In this document: in pieces, positions 1-8,097 of the stretch | Layout of the letters: every line of letters starts with the position of its first letter | Position numbering within the stretch: position 1 is the first letter of the stretch | From: Streptomyces caniferus | GTDB taxonomy: Bacteria; Actinomycetota; Actinomycetes; Streptomycetales; Streptomycetaceae | Direction: 5' to 3' | Assembly: GCF_009811555.1 (NCBI RefSeq) | Contig: NZ_BLIN01000007.1 | Span: 62,001-126,000, forward strand | Length of the DNA stretch: 64,000 bases | Notes under the pieces: generated by a model | The model's input: the letters and a program-made list of their open reading frames with translations, nothing else | The model's database searches: none | What the model was told of the DNA's origin: nothing | Position numbers and translations under genes: made by a program

Positions 1-713
1 CCGGCCTCGACGCGCCCGCCGGGCAGCTCCCACATCCCCCGCGTCGACCGGCCGAGCAGCACGCGCCCGCAGTCGTCGGTGACCACCGCACACACCCCTA
101 CGACGGACTGCGGCTCCGGCCGGCCCTTCTCCACCGCGGCGAAGTCCCCGGTGGGACCGCGCAGCACCAGGACCGCCAGGCCCTCCGCCTCGAACCGCTC
201 CACCTGTGACCATCCCTCCGCTAGCAGAGCGATCTCCTCCTCGTCCATCGCGATGAGTCGTCGCTCCTCCGGCGTGGTCGCCACCACAGGAGTGATCACC
301 ACCAGTGCGCCGCCCGTCCGCAGGCGCGCGGCGAGGCGGTGCAGGACCCGGGTGCGATCGTGCAGGAAGGGGAACACCAGGCGCAGGGTGATCAGGTCGT
401 AGCCGCCGTCGCTCAGCTCTGCCGGATCGTCGTGCTCGATGTCCAGGCACAGCCACCGCACCCGCTCGGCGCCTGCGCGCTCCTTCCGGGCACGGGCCAG
501 GGCACCTTCGGCGAAGTCGACGGCATCGACGGTGTAGCCGAGTTCGGTGAGGAAGGCGGCTAGCTCACCGGTGCCGCAGCCCAGCTCCAGAGCCCGCCCG
601 TCGTCCGGGGCGGGCGCGTGCCGGGCGAGCAGGGACCTTTCCGAGTTACGGAGTGGTCGAAACCCGCGACCATCCTTGTAGTGCTGAGACCAATCGGCTC
701 GGTCGTATGACAC
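1..713 (-). CDS. SAM-dependent methyltransferase-Nudix fusion (3' end outside window)
   Basis: The gene reads leftward from a GTG at 713 preceded by AAGGAG with 7-nt spacing, and runs off the window edge. The first ~150 residues form a class I methyltransferase: SAM motif I LELGCGTGE, then an acidic loop and LVVITP. The protein continues without a stop into a Nudix start, with GRVLLGRSTRGMWELPGGR just before the edge, so the Nudix box itself is cut off. I see a fusion of a small-molecule methyltransferase with a Nudix hydrolase; substrates cannot be read from sequence. It is downstream of the GFA/PIMT/triple-Nudix genes on the same strand, separated by about 255 bp containing an inverted repeat. 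Confidence 0.8.
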   Translation of the reverse strand, partial: MSYDRADWSQHYKDGRGFRPLRNSERSLLARHAPAPDDGRALELGCGTGELAAFLTELGYTVDAVDFAEGALARARKERAGAERVRWLCLDIEHDDPAELSDGGYDLITLRLVFPFLHDRTRVLHRLAARLRTGGALVVITPVVATTPEERRLIAMDEEEIALLAEGWSQVERFEAEGLAVLVLRGPTGDFAAVEKGRPEPQSVVGVCAVVTDDCGRVLLGRSTRGMWELPGGRVEA

Positions 714-794
714 AGGGTCGCTCCTTGTCAGCGGTGGTGTACGGCGGTTCACACGCGATGGATGGCACGAAGGTGTGCCAGGTGCGGCCGGACC

Positions 795-830
795 GCCCGA
801 GCAGGTCGGGCTGCCGCGGACTGCTCGGGC
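795..830. terminator. Inverted repeat, possible terminator
   Basis: GCCCGAGCA (795-803) pairs with TGCTCGGGC (822-830) around an 18-nt loop. It lies in the 255-bp gap between the GFA gene and the methyltransferase-Nudix fusion, both on the minus strand. It may end the upstream transcript. There is no T tract, which is common in high-GC actinobacteria. Nothing else is recognisable in 714-968. Confidence 0.35.
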
Positions 831-968
831 CGGTCGTGGGCTGTTCGGGCACCGCGTCCGACGGGGTCGCAGATCGCTGATCGCGAGCACAGGCGGTCCG
901 GACTTGGACAGAGGGGCAGTTGCGGGGCCTTTGCCGCAGCTGGAGTCGAATGGACGCTCGGTGCGAGG

Positions 969-1412
969 TCAGGTGACGCTGCTGTGCTGGGCATCTGGAA
1001 CCGGGGGCAGCCAGGAGACGGCGTCCTCGCGGAAGCTCTGGTTGACCGGCACGAGGCCGGACGCGTCATCGAGTGCCGAGAGGGTGATCGCGATGCTGTT
1101 GGTCCCGTCGTCGAGAGCGCACAGCTGGCTGCCGCAGCCCGGGCAGAAGCCACGCCGGGAGTCCGGCCAGGTGTAGTGCCAGACCGGTGCGCCGCCCTCC
1201 CCGGTCCAGGTCAGGCCGCTCAGAGGGAAGGAGACCCAGGACATCATCGGGCCGCCCGACAGCCTCTGGCAGTGCGTGCAACTGCAGGTGTGGGGATAGT
1301 CGGCCTGGCCAGTGATGGTGAAGCGGATCCTCCGGCACAGGCACCCGCCGGACCGCAGGGTGCTGTCGGCCCTCATGCTCATAGGCTCGTCTCCTGTGGT
1401 GATGTGGGTCAT
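969..1412 (-). CDS. GFA/CENP-V-type zinc protein
   Basis: A 147-aa protein with the cysteine pattern of the GFA (glutathione-dependent formaldehyde-activating enzyme-like) fold: GGCLC near the N-terminus, CSCTHCQRLSGG, then GFCPGCGSQL. These residues bind structural and catalytic zinc in the family. Members are often annotated as formaldehyde-activating, but most have no proven reaction. The chosen start is the ATG at 1412, with AGGAGG 7 nt upstream and an ATGA overlap with the stop of the PIMT-like gene. A second ATG at 1382 also has a good GGAG site and is a real alternative (137 aa). It is the fourth coupled gene after the ABC exporter, triple Nudix and PIMT genes. Confidence 0.82.
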   Translation of the reverse strand: MTHITTGDEPMSMRADSTLRSGGCLCRRIRFTITGQADYPHTCSCTHCQRLSGGPMMSWVSFPLSGLTWTGEGGAPVWHYTWPDSRRGFCPGCGSQLCALDDGTNSIAITLSALDDASGLVPVNQSFREDAVSWLPPVPDAQHSSVT

Positions 1413-2737
1413 TGCGTTGCCTCCTCGGTGACGGTGTGCGGCGTGGGCAACCGCCAGGTCAAGGCGCCCTGCCCGCGGCCGGCGCTCACCCACTGTTCGC
1501 CGTCGGGCTCAAGTTCGAGCCGGTAGACCTCCGGCTCTCCGGCGACCCGCCACCGGACGGTCGTCTCGCGGATCTCGGCCCAGATGTCCCGCGGGCCACT
1601 GGCTGTGACCGCCCATGTGCCGGTTTTGTCCGGGCGGGCGGCCATCCAGGAACCGCAGCCGGGCGCGCCGATTACGAGGTCGTCGACCCCCCTGTGCCGC
1701 ACCAGGCCCGGGTGCAGGGCGTCCAGCGCGAGCCAGAAGCCGCGGGCCTCATCCGACGGCGGAACCCCAGCGGATCGGAAGGCCCGGGCCTCCGCGCTAC
1801 CGGCGGACCGCGCTGTGATGCGCTCGCGGAACGCTGCGGACAGGAAGATCTGCTTCCGGCCGTGCCCCGCCCGGTGGGCGAACTCCACCGCCCGCAGGTG
1901 CGAGCTGACCCGCCCGTCCGGGCACCGGGAGATCACCGCCAGCGCGGGCCACGACGGCGACGTCGTCGTGATGTGCATCAGCATCCGCCCTCCTGGGGCG
2001 AGTTGATCCACCAACGCTCCCGGCACGCAGGGGAGGGCGAACGAGACGAAGATCCGGTCGTACGGGGCGCGCTCCGGCCAGCCGTCCTCCCCGCTGCCGC
2101 TCACCACGGCGGGCCGGTACCCCAGGGCCCCCAATCGAGCCTGCGCGGCTACCGCGATGTGCTGATCTCGGTCGAGGGTGACCACGCCGGTGTCCCCGCA
2201 GATGTGACAGGCCACCGCTGCGGTCACCGCGGCTCCGGTGCCGATGTCGAGTACCCGATGTCCGGGCCGCAAGTCCAGCTCCTGCAGCAACGAGGCGGTC
2301 AGACTCATCACGGTCGACATGGACGTGATCACCCCGCCCGACCGGGCACGGCCGGTCCGGCCCAGGAGGGATTCTGCGTTGTGCTGGATCGGCACGCTCT
2401 CGCCGCTATACAGCACCGCGAGCAGCTCCTCACGGTCACCCGGCTTCGACCAGTCCAGCAGGTCCCAGCGCGGCGGACGTTCATCGAGCGCGCTACGCCT
2501 CACGTACGCCTGCGGCATCAGCACCTCGCGCGGTAGCGCGAGCAGGGCCTCACGCACCGGGCCGGCGCCGAGGGCACCGGCTGCCTCCAGCTGGGCGATC
2601 ATCGCCGTCCGAGCAGCCGCTGCTTCACCTGCGGGGCCGGTCCTGGGCCGCCTGCCCCGGTCGGCCGGGCTCTGCCGTGGTAGCGCGTCGCCTTGCGTGC
2701 CCGTTCGGTTCGCTCCTTGGCTCGTCTCAGCGGTCAT
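1409..2737 (-). CDS. PIMT-like (protein-L-isoaspartate) methyltransferase
   Basis: 442 aa. Residues ~45-330 resemble protein-L-isoaspartate O-methyltransferase: a start like REALLALPREVLMPQAYV, SAM motif I VLDIGTGAA (~162-170), VVTLDRD, then APYDRIFVSFA and QLAPGGRMLM. The ~110 C-terminal residues form an extra domain. PIMTs methylate L-isoaspartyl or, in RiPP pathways, aspartyl side chains using SAM. The ATG at 2737 overlaps the stop of the triple-Nudix gene (ATGA), which fixes the start, and its own stop overlaps the GFA gene. The N-terminal ~40 residues are low complexity. It is the second PIMT-type enzyme near the lanthipeptide locus, the first being the fusion at 8098-10149. Whether both serve one product is inference. 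Confidence 0.82.
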   Translation of the reverse strand: MTAETSQGANRTGTQGDALPRQSPADRGRRPRTGPAGEAAAARTAMIAQLEAAGALGAGPVREALLALPREVLMPQAYVRRSALDERPPRWDLLDWSKPGDREELLAVLYSGESVPIQHNAESLLGRTGRARSGGVITSMSTVMSLTASLLQELDLRPGHRVLDIGTGAAVTAAVACHICGDTGVVTLDRDQHIAVAAQARLGALGYRPAVVSGSGEDGWPERAPYDRIFVSFALPCVPGALVDQLAPGGRMLMHITTTSPSWPALAVISRCPDGRVSSHLRAVEFAHRAGHGRKQIFLSAAFRERITARSAGSAEARAFRSAGVPPSDEARGFWLALDALHPGLVRHRGVDDLVIGAPGCGSWMAARPDKTGTWAVTASGPRDIWAEIRETTVRWRVAGEPEVYRLELEPDGEQWVSAGRGQGALTWRLPTPHTVTEEATQ

Positions 2738-4230
2738 GACCAGCCCATCTCCGTGTAGAGGCGGCCTGCGCGGATGCCGTTGATGGCTGCTCTGGTATAC
2801 GGAACGACCGGCTCGGGGAGCTCTTCGGGATTCCAGAAGCGCCAGCCGATGCATTTGTCGGGCTCCCGGATCTCGGGAGTCCCGGACCAGGACCGGGCCC
2901 GGAAGACCAATCCCATCCGCGGGGTGTAGCCGGGGGCGTCCACGAGGTGGACCACGTGGGCGAGTTCGACGTCTCCGGGGTCGATCACCAGCCCGGCTTC
3001 CTCCTGAGCCTCCCGCACGAGGCAGGTCACGGCGCTTTCGCGCTCGCAGTGGCCCGCGAGGAAGTGGTGCATGGAGGCGGCGTAGGCCGAGTCGGGGTGG
3101 CGCAGCCCGAGCAGCACTCGCCCTTCGGTGTCCTCCAGGTAGAGGTGGACGCCGATGACGTTCAGAACGGTCCCGCTCGGCGCGGGTACCTGCGTGGTCG
3201 GTGGACGGGGCGTCCCCGCGAGCCCGGACCCGCCTGATGCCAGGCCGGCGGCCCCGCCTGCACGTGCAGCGTGGCGCTTCACCAGATCGACGGTTGAGGG
3301 GCTGATCCGCAGCCGGGGGAGGACCTCCGGGTCGAACCACGCCAGCATCACGCCTTCGGTCAGGGTGAGGTCGGCAGGGGCGCCGTTCCAGCGGCCCGAG
3401 TAGATGGCGATGGAGATCGTTGCGCCGTCGTCGCTGCGCGCTTCCTCGACGGCGAACGGCTCCAAGTCCGGCAGATCGAGGCCGGCTTCTTCCCGCAGTT
3501 CCCTGCGGACGGTCTCTTCCAGCGACCGGTCCTGCGCTTCACGGCCGCCTCCCAGGAGCGACCAGGCTCCCGGTTCCCAGATGCCGGGAACGTCATCACG
3601 CAGGTGAAGGAGGTACTGTCCGGCGTCGTTGTGGATCAGGGCCGAGGCATTCACTGGCTCGGCTACGGGGGCGGAGGAGCCGAGCTTGAGCAGCTTTTCG
3701 CGCAGCGTGGGCGAGGTGACGCGGTCCAGGGAGCGCCACTCCCACCCGGAGACTTCTTCGGCTTGGAGGGTGATGGCCGCCTCGCGCTCGACGAGGCGGA
3801 AGGGGAAGCGCAGGTCGTAGTGCTGGTGGGCCGATTCGTTCTTCGCCGGACTGGCGTCGATGTCGTGCACATCGATGTCCAAGGGCACACCGGCGTACCC
3901 GGGCCAGGCGGATACGGCGTGTGGTGGGATGCCGGCCTCTTCGTGCAGTTCGCGCAGGGCCGCCGCGGCGAGCGTCTCATCGCCGGGCTCGGTGTGGCCG
4001 CCAGGGGCGAGGACCTTCCCGCTGGCACGGTGATGGATGTGCAGCACCCGGCCGGTGTCGTCGATCAGGATGGCGCCACAGGTCACGTGGCCGGGGAGGG
4101 TAGTGCGACTGGTCGGGTCGGCAGGGCGGTCGAGAGCCGTCAGGAGAGCGTCAAGACCGGAACGCTCGTCCGGGTGGCGTTCGAGATACGCCTCGACGGT
4201 GCTGCGGATGAGGGAGCGGCTGGGCGGCAT
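2734..4230 (-). CDS. Triple-domain Nudix hydrolase
   Basis: A 498-aa protein with three consecutive Nudix domains. The boxes are GGHTEPGDETLAAAALRELH followed by EEAGI (about residues 75-100), GGGREAQDRSLEETVRRELR followed by EEAGL (about 230-255), and GHCERESAVTCLVREAQEEA (about 395-415), each ending in the REx2EExG metal-binding core. The third box is one residue shorter than consensus before the RE pair. Single Nudix domains hydrolyse nucleoside diphosphates linked to other moieties; three in one chain is unusual. ATG 4230 has GAGGTG upstream. The gene follows the ABC exporter by 87 bp and overlaps the PIMT gene by 4 nt, so it is probably in one operon. Substrate unknown. Confidence 0.85.
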   Translation of the reverse strand: MPPSRSLIRSTVEAYLERHPDERSGLDALLTALDRPADPTSRTTLPGHVTCGAILIDDTGRVLHIHHRASGKVLAPGGHTEPGDETLAAAALRELHEEAGIPPHAVSAWPGYAGVPLDIDVHDIDASPAKNESAHQHYDLRFPFRLVEREAAITLQAEEVSGWEWRSLDRVTSPTLREKLLKLGSSAPVAEPVNASALIHNDAGQYLLHLRDDVPGIWEPGAWSLLGGGREAQDRSLEETVRRELREEAGLDLPDLEPFAVEEARSDDGATISIAIYSGRWNGAPADLTLTEGVMLAWFDPEVLPRLRISPSTVDLVKRHAARAGGAAGLASGGSGLAGTPRPPTTQVPAPSGTVLNVIGVHLYLEDTEGRVLLGLRHPDSAYAASMHHFLAGHCERESAVTCLVREAQEEAGLVIDPGDVELAHVVHLVDAPGYTPRMGLVFRARSWSGTPEIREPDKCIGWRFWNPEELPEPVVPYTRAAINGIRAGRLYTEMGWS

Positions 4231-4317
4231 GTCATCACCTCGGAATCGACAGGAGGGGAAGTTCGGCGCTGGAGCGCCGCCTGGGGAGGGTGTTCGGCGG
4301 GGTTCTGTGAGCAGTGC

Positions 4318-6384
4318 TCACCGGGCTCTCTTGTGCTCACGCGTGTCTTCGCGCCGAGGTGCGGGGAGTCCGTCTGCCGGGGGAAGGGCGATTCCGTACT
4401 GGGCGGCCTGCGCTTGGAACATGCCGTGGTAAAGGCCACCGGCGGTCATGAGCTGGTCGTGTGTGCCGTGTTCGGCGATGCGCCCGTCGTCGAGGACGTA
4501 GATGTGGTCGGCGGTGGTGGTCGCGGCGAGACGGTGGGTGATCAGCACGACCCCGGTGCCGTTGCCGGCCATGGACCGCAGGCGCTCGAACGCTTCGATC
4601 TCGGCGTGCGGGTCGAGGGCGGAAGTGGGTTCATCCACCAGGAGGAACGGCGCGTCGCGGTAGCGGCTGCGTGCGTTGCCCAGCTTCTGCCACTGTCCGC
4701 CTGAGAGCTGCACGCCGCGTTCATAGCCCTTGAAGACGATGGAGTCCCATCCGTGCTCCAAGCCCTCGATCAGGTCGCCCACGTCGGCGGCCTGTGCAGC
4801 GGCCTTGACCTGGGCCATGTCCCGTGGGCGGTCCCCGGCACCGACGGCGATGTTCGCGGCGGCCGTCATCTGCCAGTGCGGAAAGTCCTGCGCCAACAGC
4901 CCGATGGAGCCGAAGACCTGGGCCCGGTCGGCCTCGCGTACCTCCACCCGTTCCCCGTTCGCCCCCTCCCACCACAGCTCTCCGTTGCTGGGCAGCAGCA
5001 GCCCGGCCAGGAGCTTGGCCAGCGTGGTCTTGCCGGAGCCGTTCGCGCCCACCAGCGCCGTCACCTCGCCCCGGCGCACGGTGACGCTCACCTCGCGCAG
5101 CGAGGGCGTCGTCGCCCCTGGGTAGATGAAGGAGAGGTCCTGGACCTGAATCGCCCGCACGGGGGAGGGGAGCGGTGCACCCGTCGTCGGGATGGCGTGT
5201 TTCGCTGCCAGCTCGGTGGCTACCTCGGTGTCGCCGAGCTGCAGCATCTCCTCGTACATGCGGTTGACTTGCTGCACGAGGGAGGTGAGCTGGGCGGTGG
5301 AGTTGCGGATCGCGACCACGGCGGTGCCACCGACCGCCAGCGGAAGTCCGCCGCTGGTCAGCAGCCACCACAGCACCCCGTAGCAGCCCAGAGACGCCAC
5401 ACCGGAGAACGCGCCGGCGACGAGGTCCGTGCGAGCCTGGGCCCGGGCCAGGCGCCGCTGCTCGGTTTCCATCAGCCCCGACATCTCGCTGTACCCGCGC
5501 AGCAGCAGCGCGGAGGCCGCGTGCACCCGGATCTCGCCCGCCGCGTGCGGCATCGTCAGGTACTGCAACAGGGTGGACACTGCCCGGCGGTGGTCGACCC
5601 AGTGCAGTCGCGAGATGTATTCGCGCCGGGCGGACCGCACAGCTCCCCAGCCCTTGGGAAGGGCGATGGCCAGCAGCATCGGAAGGAGAGCCCAGTGCAG
5701 CGAGGCCAGCACGACGGCCGCGGCCACCATGCCGATCACGACGCCGGAGGCGCCCACGGACAGGCCGAGCATCCGCCTGGCGGAGTCGGTGCCGAACTTC
5801 CCGGCCTCCAAGTGCCGCTGCACGTCCGGCTGTTCAGTAGCCTCGACCTCCACCCGTGCGAGGGCACGGTAGTACTGGGTGGAGACGGCCCGCTCGACCT
5901 GCGGTTCCAGCCGTCCGGACATCGCTGTCGACCAGGCCGATAGCAGGGCCGTCCCCACGGCGACGACCGCCAGCACCAGCAGCGCAGGCACTGACTGCCG
6001 CAGCTTGTCTCCGGTCGGGCCGTCCGCGAACAACTGGTTGAGCACACCGTTGACGGCCACCAGGCCGAGCGCGGCCGTCACACCCTGTGCGATTTGCGAG
6101 ACCACCAGGCCGATCAGTGCCCTTCGGTCTGCGGTCCATCCGGCCCGTAACACGACACCGACCATGCGCGGCAGCGCTGCGGCCATCTGCCCGAACCGCA
6201 TACGGGCGACCGCACCTTCATGCCCAATGAACGCCTGGTCCCAGCGCAGCCGTCCCCCGAACAGCTCGCGTTCCGCCGCTGAGACGCCGTCCGCGTCTGC
6301 CTGCCGGCGCTTCATGCGGATGCCTCCGTCGCGGTCGCGCCTCACAGCCCGGGCTAAGCGGGTCACATCGATCCGCAGCTTCAT
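4318..6384 (-). CDS. ABC transporter, fused membrane and ATPase domains
   Basis: 688 aa. Residues ~70-375 carry the six-helix exporter membrane domain and residues ~405-650 the ATPase: Walker A GANGSGKT, signature LSGGQ, Walker B FLLVDEP, H-loop ITHRL. This is a type IV half-transporter that would act as a homodimer and resembles exporters of small molecules or peptides. No peptidase C39 domain is visible. The ATG at 6384 overlaps the stop of a 50-aa reading frame (ATGA), so I prefer it to the in-frame GTG at 6396. Cargo is unknown; possible roles are export of the nearby lanthipeptide, which otherwise has no exporter in view, or of a separate product made with the PIMT/Nudix enzymes. Confidence 0.88.
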   Translation of the reverse strand: MKLRIDVTRLARAVRRDRDGGIRMKRRQADADGVSAAERELFGGRLRWDQAFIGHEGAVARMRFGQMAAALPRMVGVVLRAGWTADRRALIGLVVSQIAQGVTAALGLVAVNGVLNQLFADGPTGDKLRQSVPALLVLAVVAVGTALLSAWSTAMSGRLEPQVERAVSTQYYRALARVEVEATEQPDVQRHLEAGKFGTDSARRMLGLSVGASGVVIGMVAAAVVLASLHWALLPMLLAIALPKGWGAVRSARREYISRLHWVDHRRAVSTLLQYLTMPHAAGEIRVHAASALLLRGYSEMSGLMETEQRRLARAQARTDLVAGAFSGVASLGCYGVLWWLLTSGGLPLAVGGTAVVAIRNSTAQLTSLVQQVNRMYEEMLQLGDTEVATELAAKHAIPTTGAPLPSPVRAIQVQDLSFIYPGATTPSLREVSVTVRRGEVTALVGANGSGKTTLAKLLAGLLLPSNGELWWEGANGERVEVREADRAQVFGSIGLLAQDFPHWQMTAAANIAVGAGDRPRDMAQVKAAAQAADVGDLIEGLEHGWDSIVFKGYERGVQLSGGQWQKLGNARSRYRDAPFLLVDEPTSALDPHAEIEAFERLRSMAGNGTGVVLITHRLAATTTADHIYVLDDGRIAEHGTHDQLMTAGGLYHGMFQAQAAQYGIALPPADGLPAPRREDTREHKRAR

Positions 6385-6533
6385 ACCCACCACCACGTAT
6401 CCGGACGGGATGAGTGGAGAGCACGTTGGGAAGAGGCGTCAATCACGTGACTGGGGAGGCCCGCCGCTACGGCCGCGGGCCGCCACCGTTCGAATCGAAT
6501 GGGCTGATGTGCGTCGACCTGCACAGGGTTCAT
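6381..6533 (-). CDS. Possible 50-aa peptide ending PDTWWWV
   Basis: A short frame with ATG at 6533 preceded by GGAGGAG, ending in a TGA that overlaps the ATG of the ABC transporter (ATGA). The peptide starts MNPVQVDAHQ and ends HSSRPDTWWWV; it has no Cys. Third-position GC is only about 65 percent, lower than neighbouring genes, which argues against it. The ribosome-binding site and coupled stop argue for it. It could be a leader frame that couples translation of the exporter, a small precursor peptide, or chance. Confidence 0.35.
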   Translation of the reverse strand: MNPVQVDAHQPIRFERWRPAAVAAGLPSHVIDASSQRALHSSRPDTWWWV

Positions 6534-6821
6534 GGCTCCTCCAGAACGAGCGTTGGTGGGCACAGGCGCTCTAAAGAACGGCCCGTCCTGCTCCCCGTAA
6601 CGGGTGAAGAGGGGGCAGTTAGTGGATGCACGTTCTATTCGGTGGCGGAAGGTGGGCGCGGCTTTGGTTGTGGATGCAGGCCGGCACTCGAACGGTGCGT
6701 TTCACTCCTTCGTGGGCTTGCGTCGCCTTGGTCGATGCAAGTCCGGGAGGGGTGTGCGGGCATCGCCCGGAGGGCAGTGGCGCTGGCGGTGCCGCTGCCC
6801 TGGCGGGCGGGGTGTTTCACG

Positions 6822-8093
6822 TCATGCTCCTGGGTGGCGGTCGTGGGTTGATCTCAAACGGGAGTCGTCATGGGGCAGTCCGTTGGGCGGTGCCGGCCCT
6901 TCGGATGCGGATGATTCGTAGGCGGCGGGTGTGCGGCGCAGGTGGGTGGTGATCGCTTGGCGCAGTGTCGGCCGGACGGATTGTCTGCGGGACGGTCGCA
7001 GAAGACCGCGGAGGTCGACTTCCGCTTTGTCTACGGCCTCAGTGAGGGTCTGCATGTGGGTTGTTGAGAGTTGCCCTGTGCCGAGCCCTGAGGCGGTGAG
7101 CACGGCGCCAAGTTTCTGCATCTGGGTGCTGGTCAGGTGGGGACGGGTTACGGAGTGGTTCAGGACGTCGCGAGCGGAGTAGGCGTCGAGAATGGCCACG
7201 TTCGCCACGGCATCCTGCAGCGGGGGCGTGTGGGGGCTGGTTCGGTCATGGGCCAGATCGAGCGCGGTCAGTCCGGCTCTGGTCTGGAAAGCTGCTGTCG
7301 AGGGGTCGGGCGTAGCTATCAGTGCGGCTGCCCCTTGCAGAGCGAGGTCCAACTCCTGCTGCGGCGCGGGCGAGACCGCGGGCCGGCAGTGGAGACGCAG
7401 GAGGGCCGCGATGGCGTGCTCCCACGGTTCCGTGGGGACGGTGGTGTCGATCGTGTCGCGAGCCTGTTGGTCGAGGCCGCGTTCCATCAGCGCCATGATC
7501 TGGAGTTGGCGGCCGTCGAGGAGGCGTCTTCCGATGCCGCGGTGCTTGGCCATGATGTCGGCGGCCTCGGTCCAGCGGCCGATCCGTGCCAGGGCGCGGG
7601 CGCCGTCGACGAGCACGGTGACCCACAGTTCCTGGCAGACCTTGCGGTGGTTCGCGTCCGTGTCGGTCAGTGCCCACAGGTCGACGGTGCGTCCGTGGAT
7701 CTCGGCTGCCCCGCGCTTCTGGGCGGCGCGGTAGAGGCGGGCAAGGACGTTGTAGGCGGCTTCGCCGTCGCCCTCGCGGGTCAGCAACCGGGAGACATTG
7801 ATAAGGGGCATCAACGACATCACAGCGACATCGCCCGTCAGGCGCCCGGCGGCCGCGAAGACTTGGTGCTGTCTCCAGCACAGGTCGGCTGCCAGGGCGG
7901 GCATCCCTACGTCGGAGGCGATCAGCGCGGCATAGTTGAGGACCCCGCAGGCACGTGCCACCAGGTCGTGGTGGCTCGCGCCTGCGGGTGCGATGGACAG
8001 CGCGTTGAGGTGGGTGATGCGGTCGTCCAGCGGGAGCGCCGGCGCCTTCGAGCGGCAGACCAGAGGGATGCGGCTGGCCATCGCGGGGAGCAT
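6822..8093 (-). CDS. Unknown helical (TPR-like) protein of the lanthipeptide operon
   Basis: 423 aa, alpha-helical throughout, with alanine-rich helix pairs resembling TPR repeats (for example LARIGRWTEAADIMAKHRGI and EAAYNVLARLYRAAQ). There is no helix-turn-helix, catalytic motif, signal peptide or membrane segment. It resembles the C-terminal TPR half of actinobacterial XRE-type regulators, but the DNA-binding domain is absent. The ATG at 8093 lies 4 nt after the stop of the LanB-elimination/PIMT fusion, so it is very probably the last gene of that operon. A scaffold or regulatory role is inference. The C-terminal 40 residues are polar and low complexity. Confidence 0.7.
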   Translation of the reverse strand: MLPAMASRIPLVCRSKAPALPLDDRITHLNALSIAPAGASHHDLVARACGVLNYAALIASDVGMPALAADLCWRQHQVFAAAGRLTGDVAVMSLMPLINVSRLLTREGDGEAAYNVLARLYRAAQKRGAAEIHGRTVDLWALTDTDANHRKVCQELWVTVLVDGARALARIGRWTEAADIMAKHRGIGRRLLDGRQLQIMALMERGLDQQARDTIDTTVPTEPWEHAIAALLRLHCRPAVSPAPQQELDLALQGAAALIATPDPSTAAFQTRAGLTALDLAHDRTSPHTPPLQDAVANVAILDAYSARDVLNHSVTRPHLTSTQMQKLGAVLTASGLGTGQLSTTHMQTLTEAVDKAEVDLRGLLRPSRRQSVRPTLRQAITTHLRRTPAAYESSASEGPAPPNGLPHDDSRLRSTHDRHPGA

Positions 8094-8097
8094 CGGC

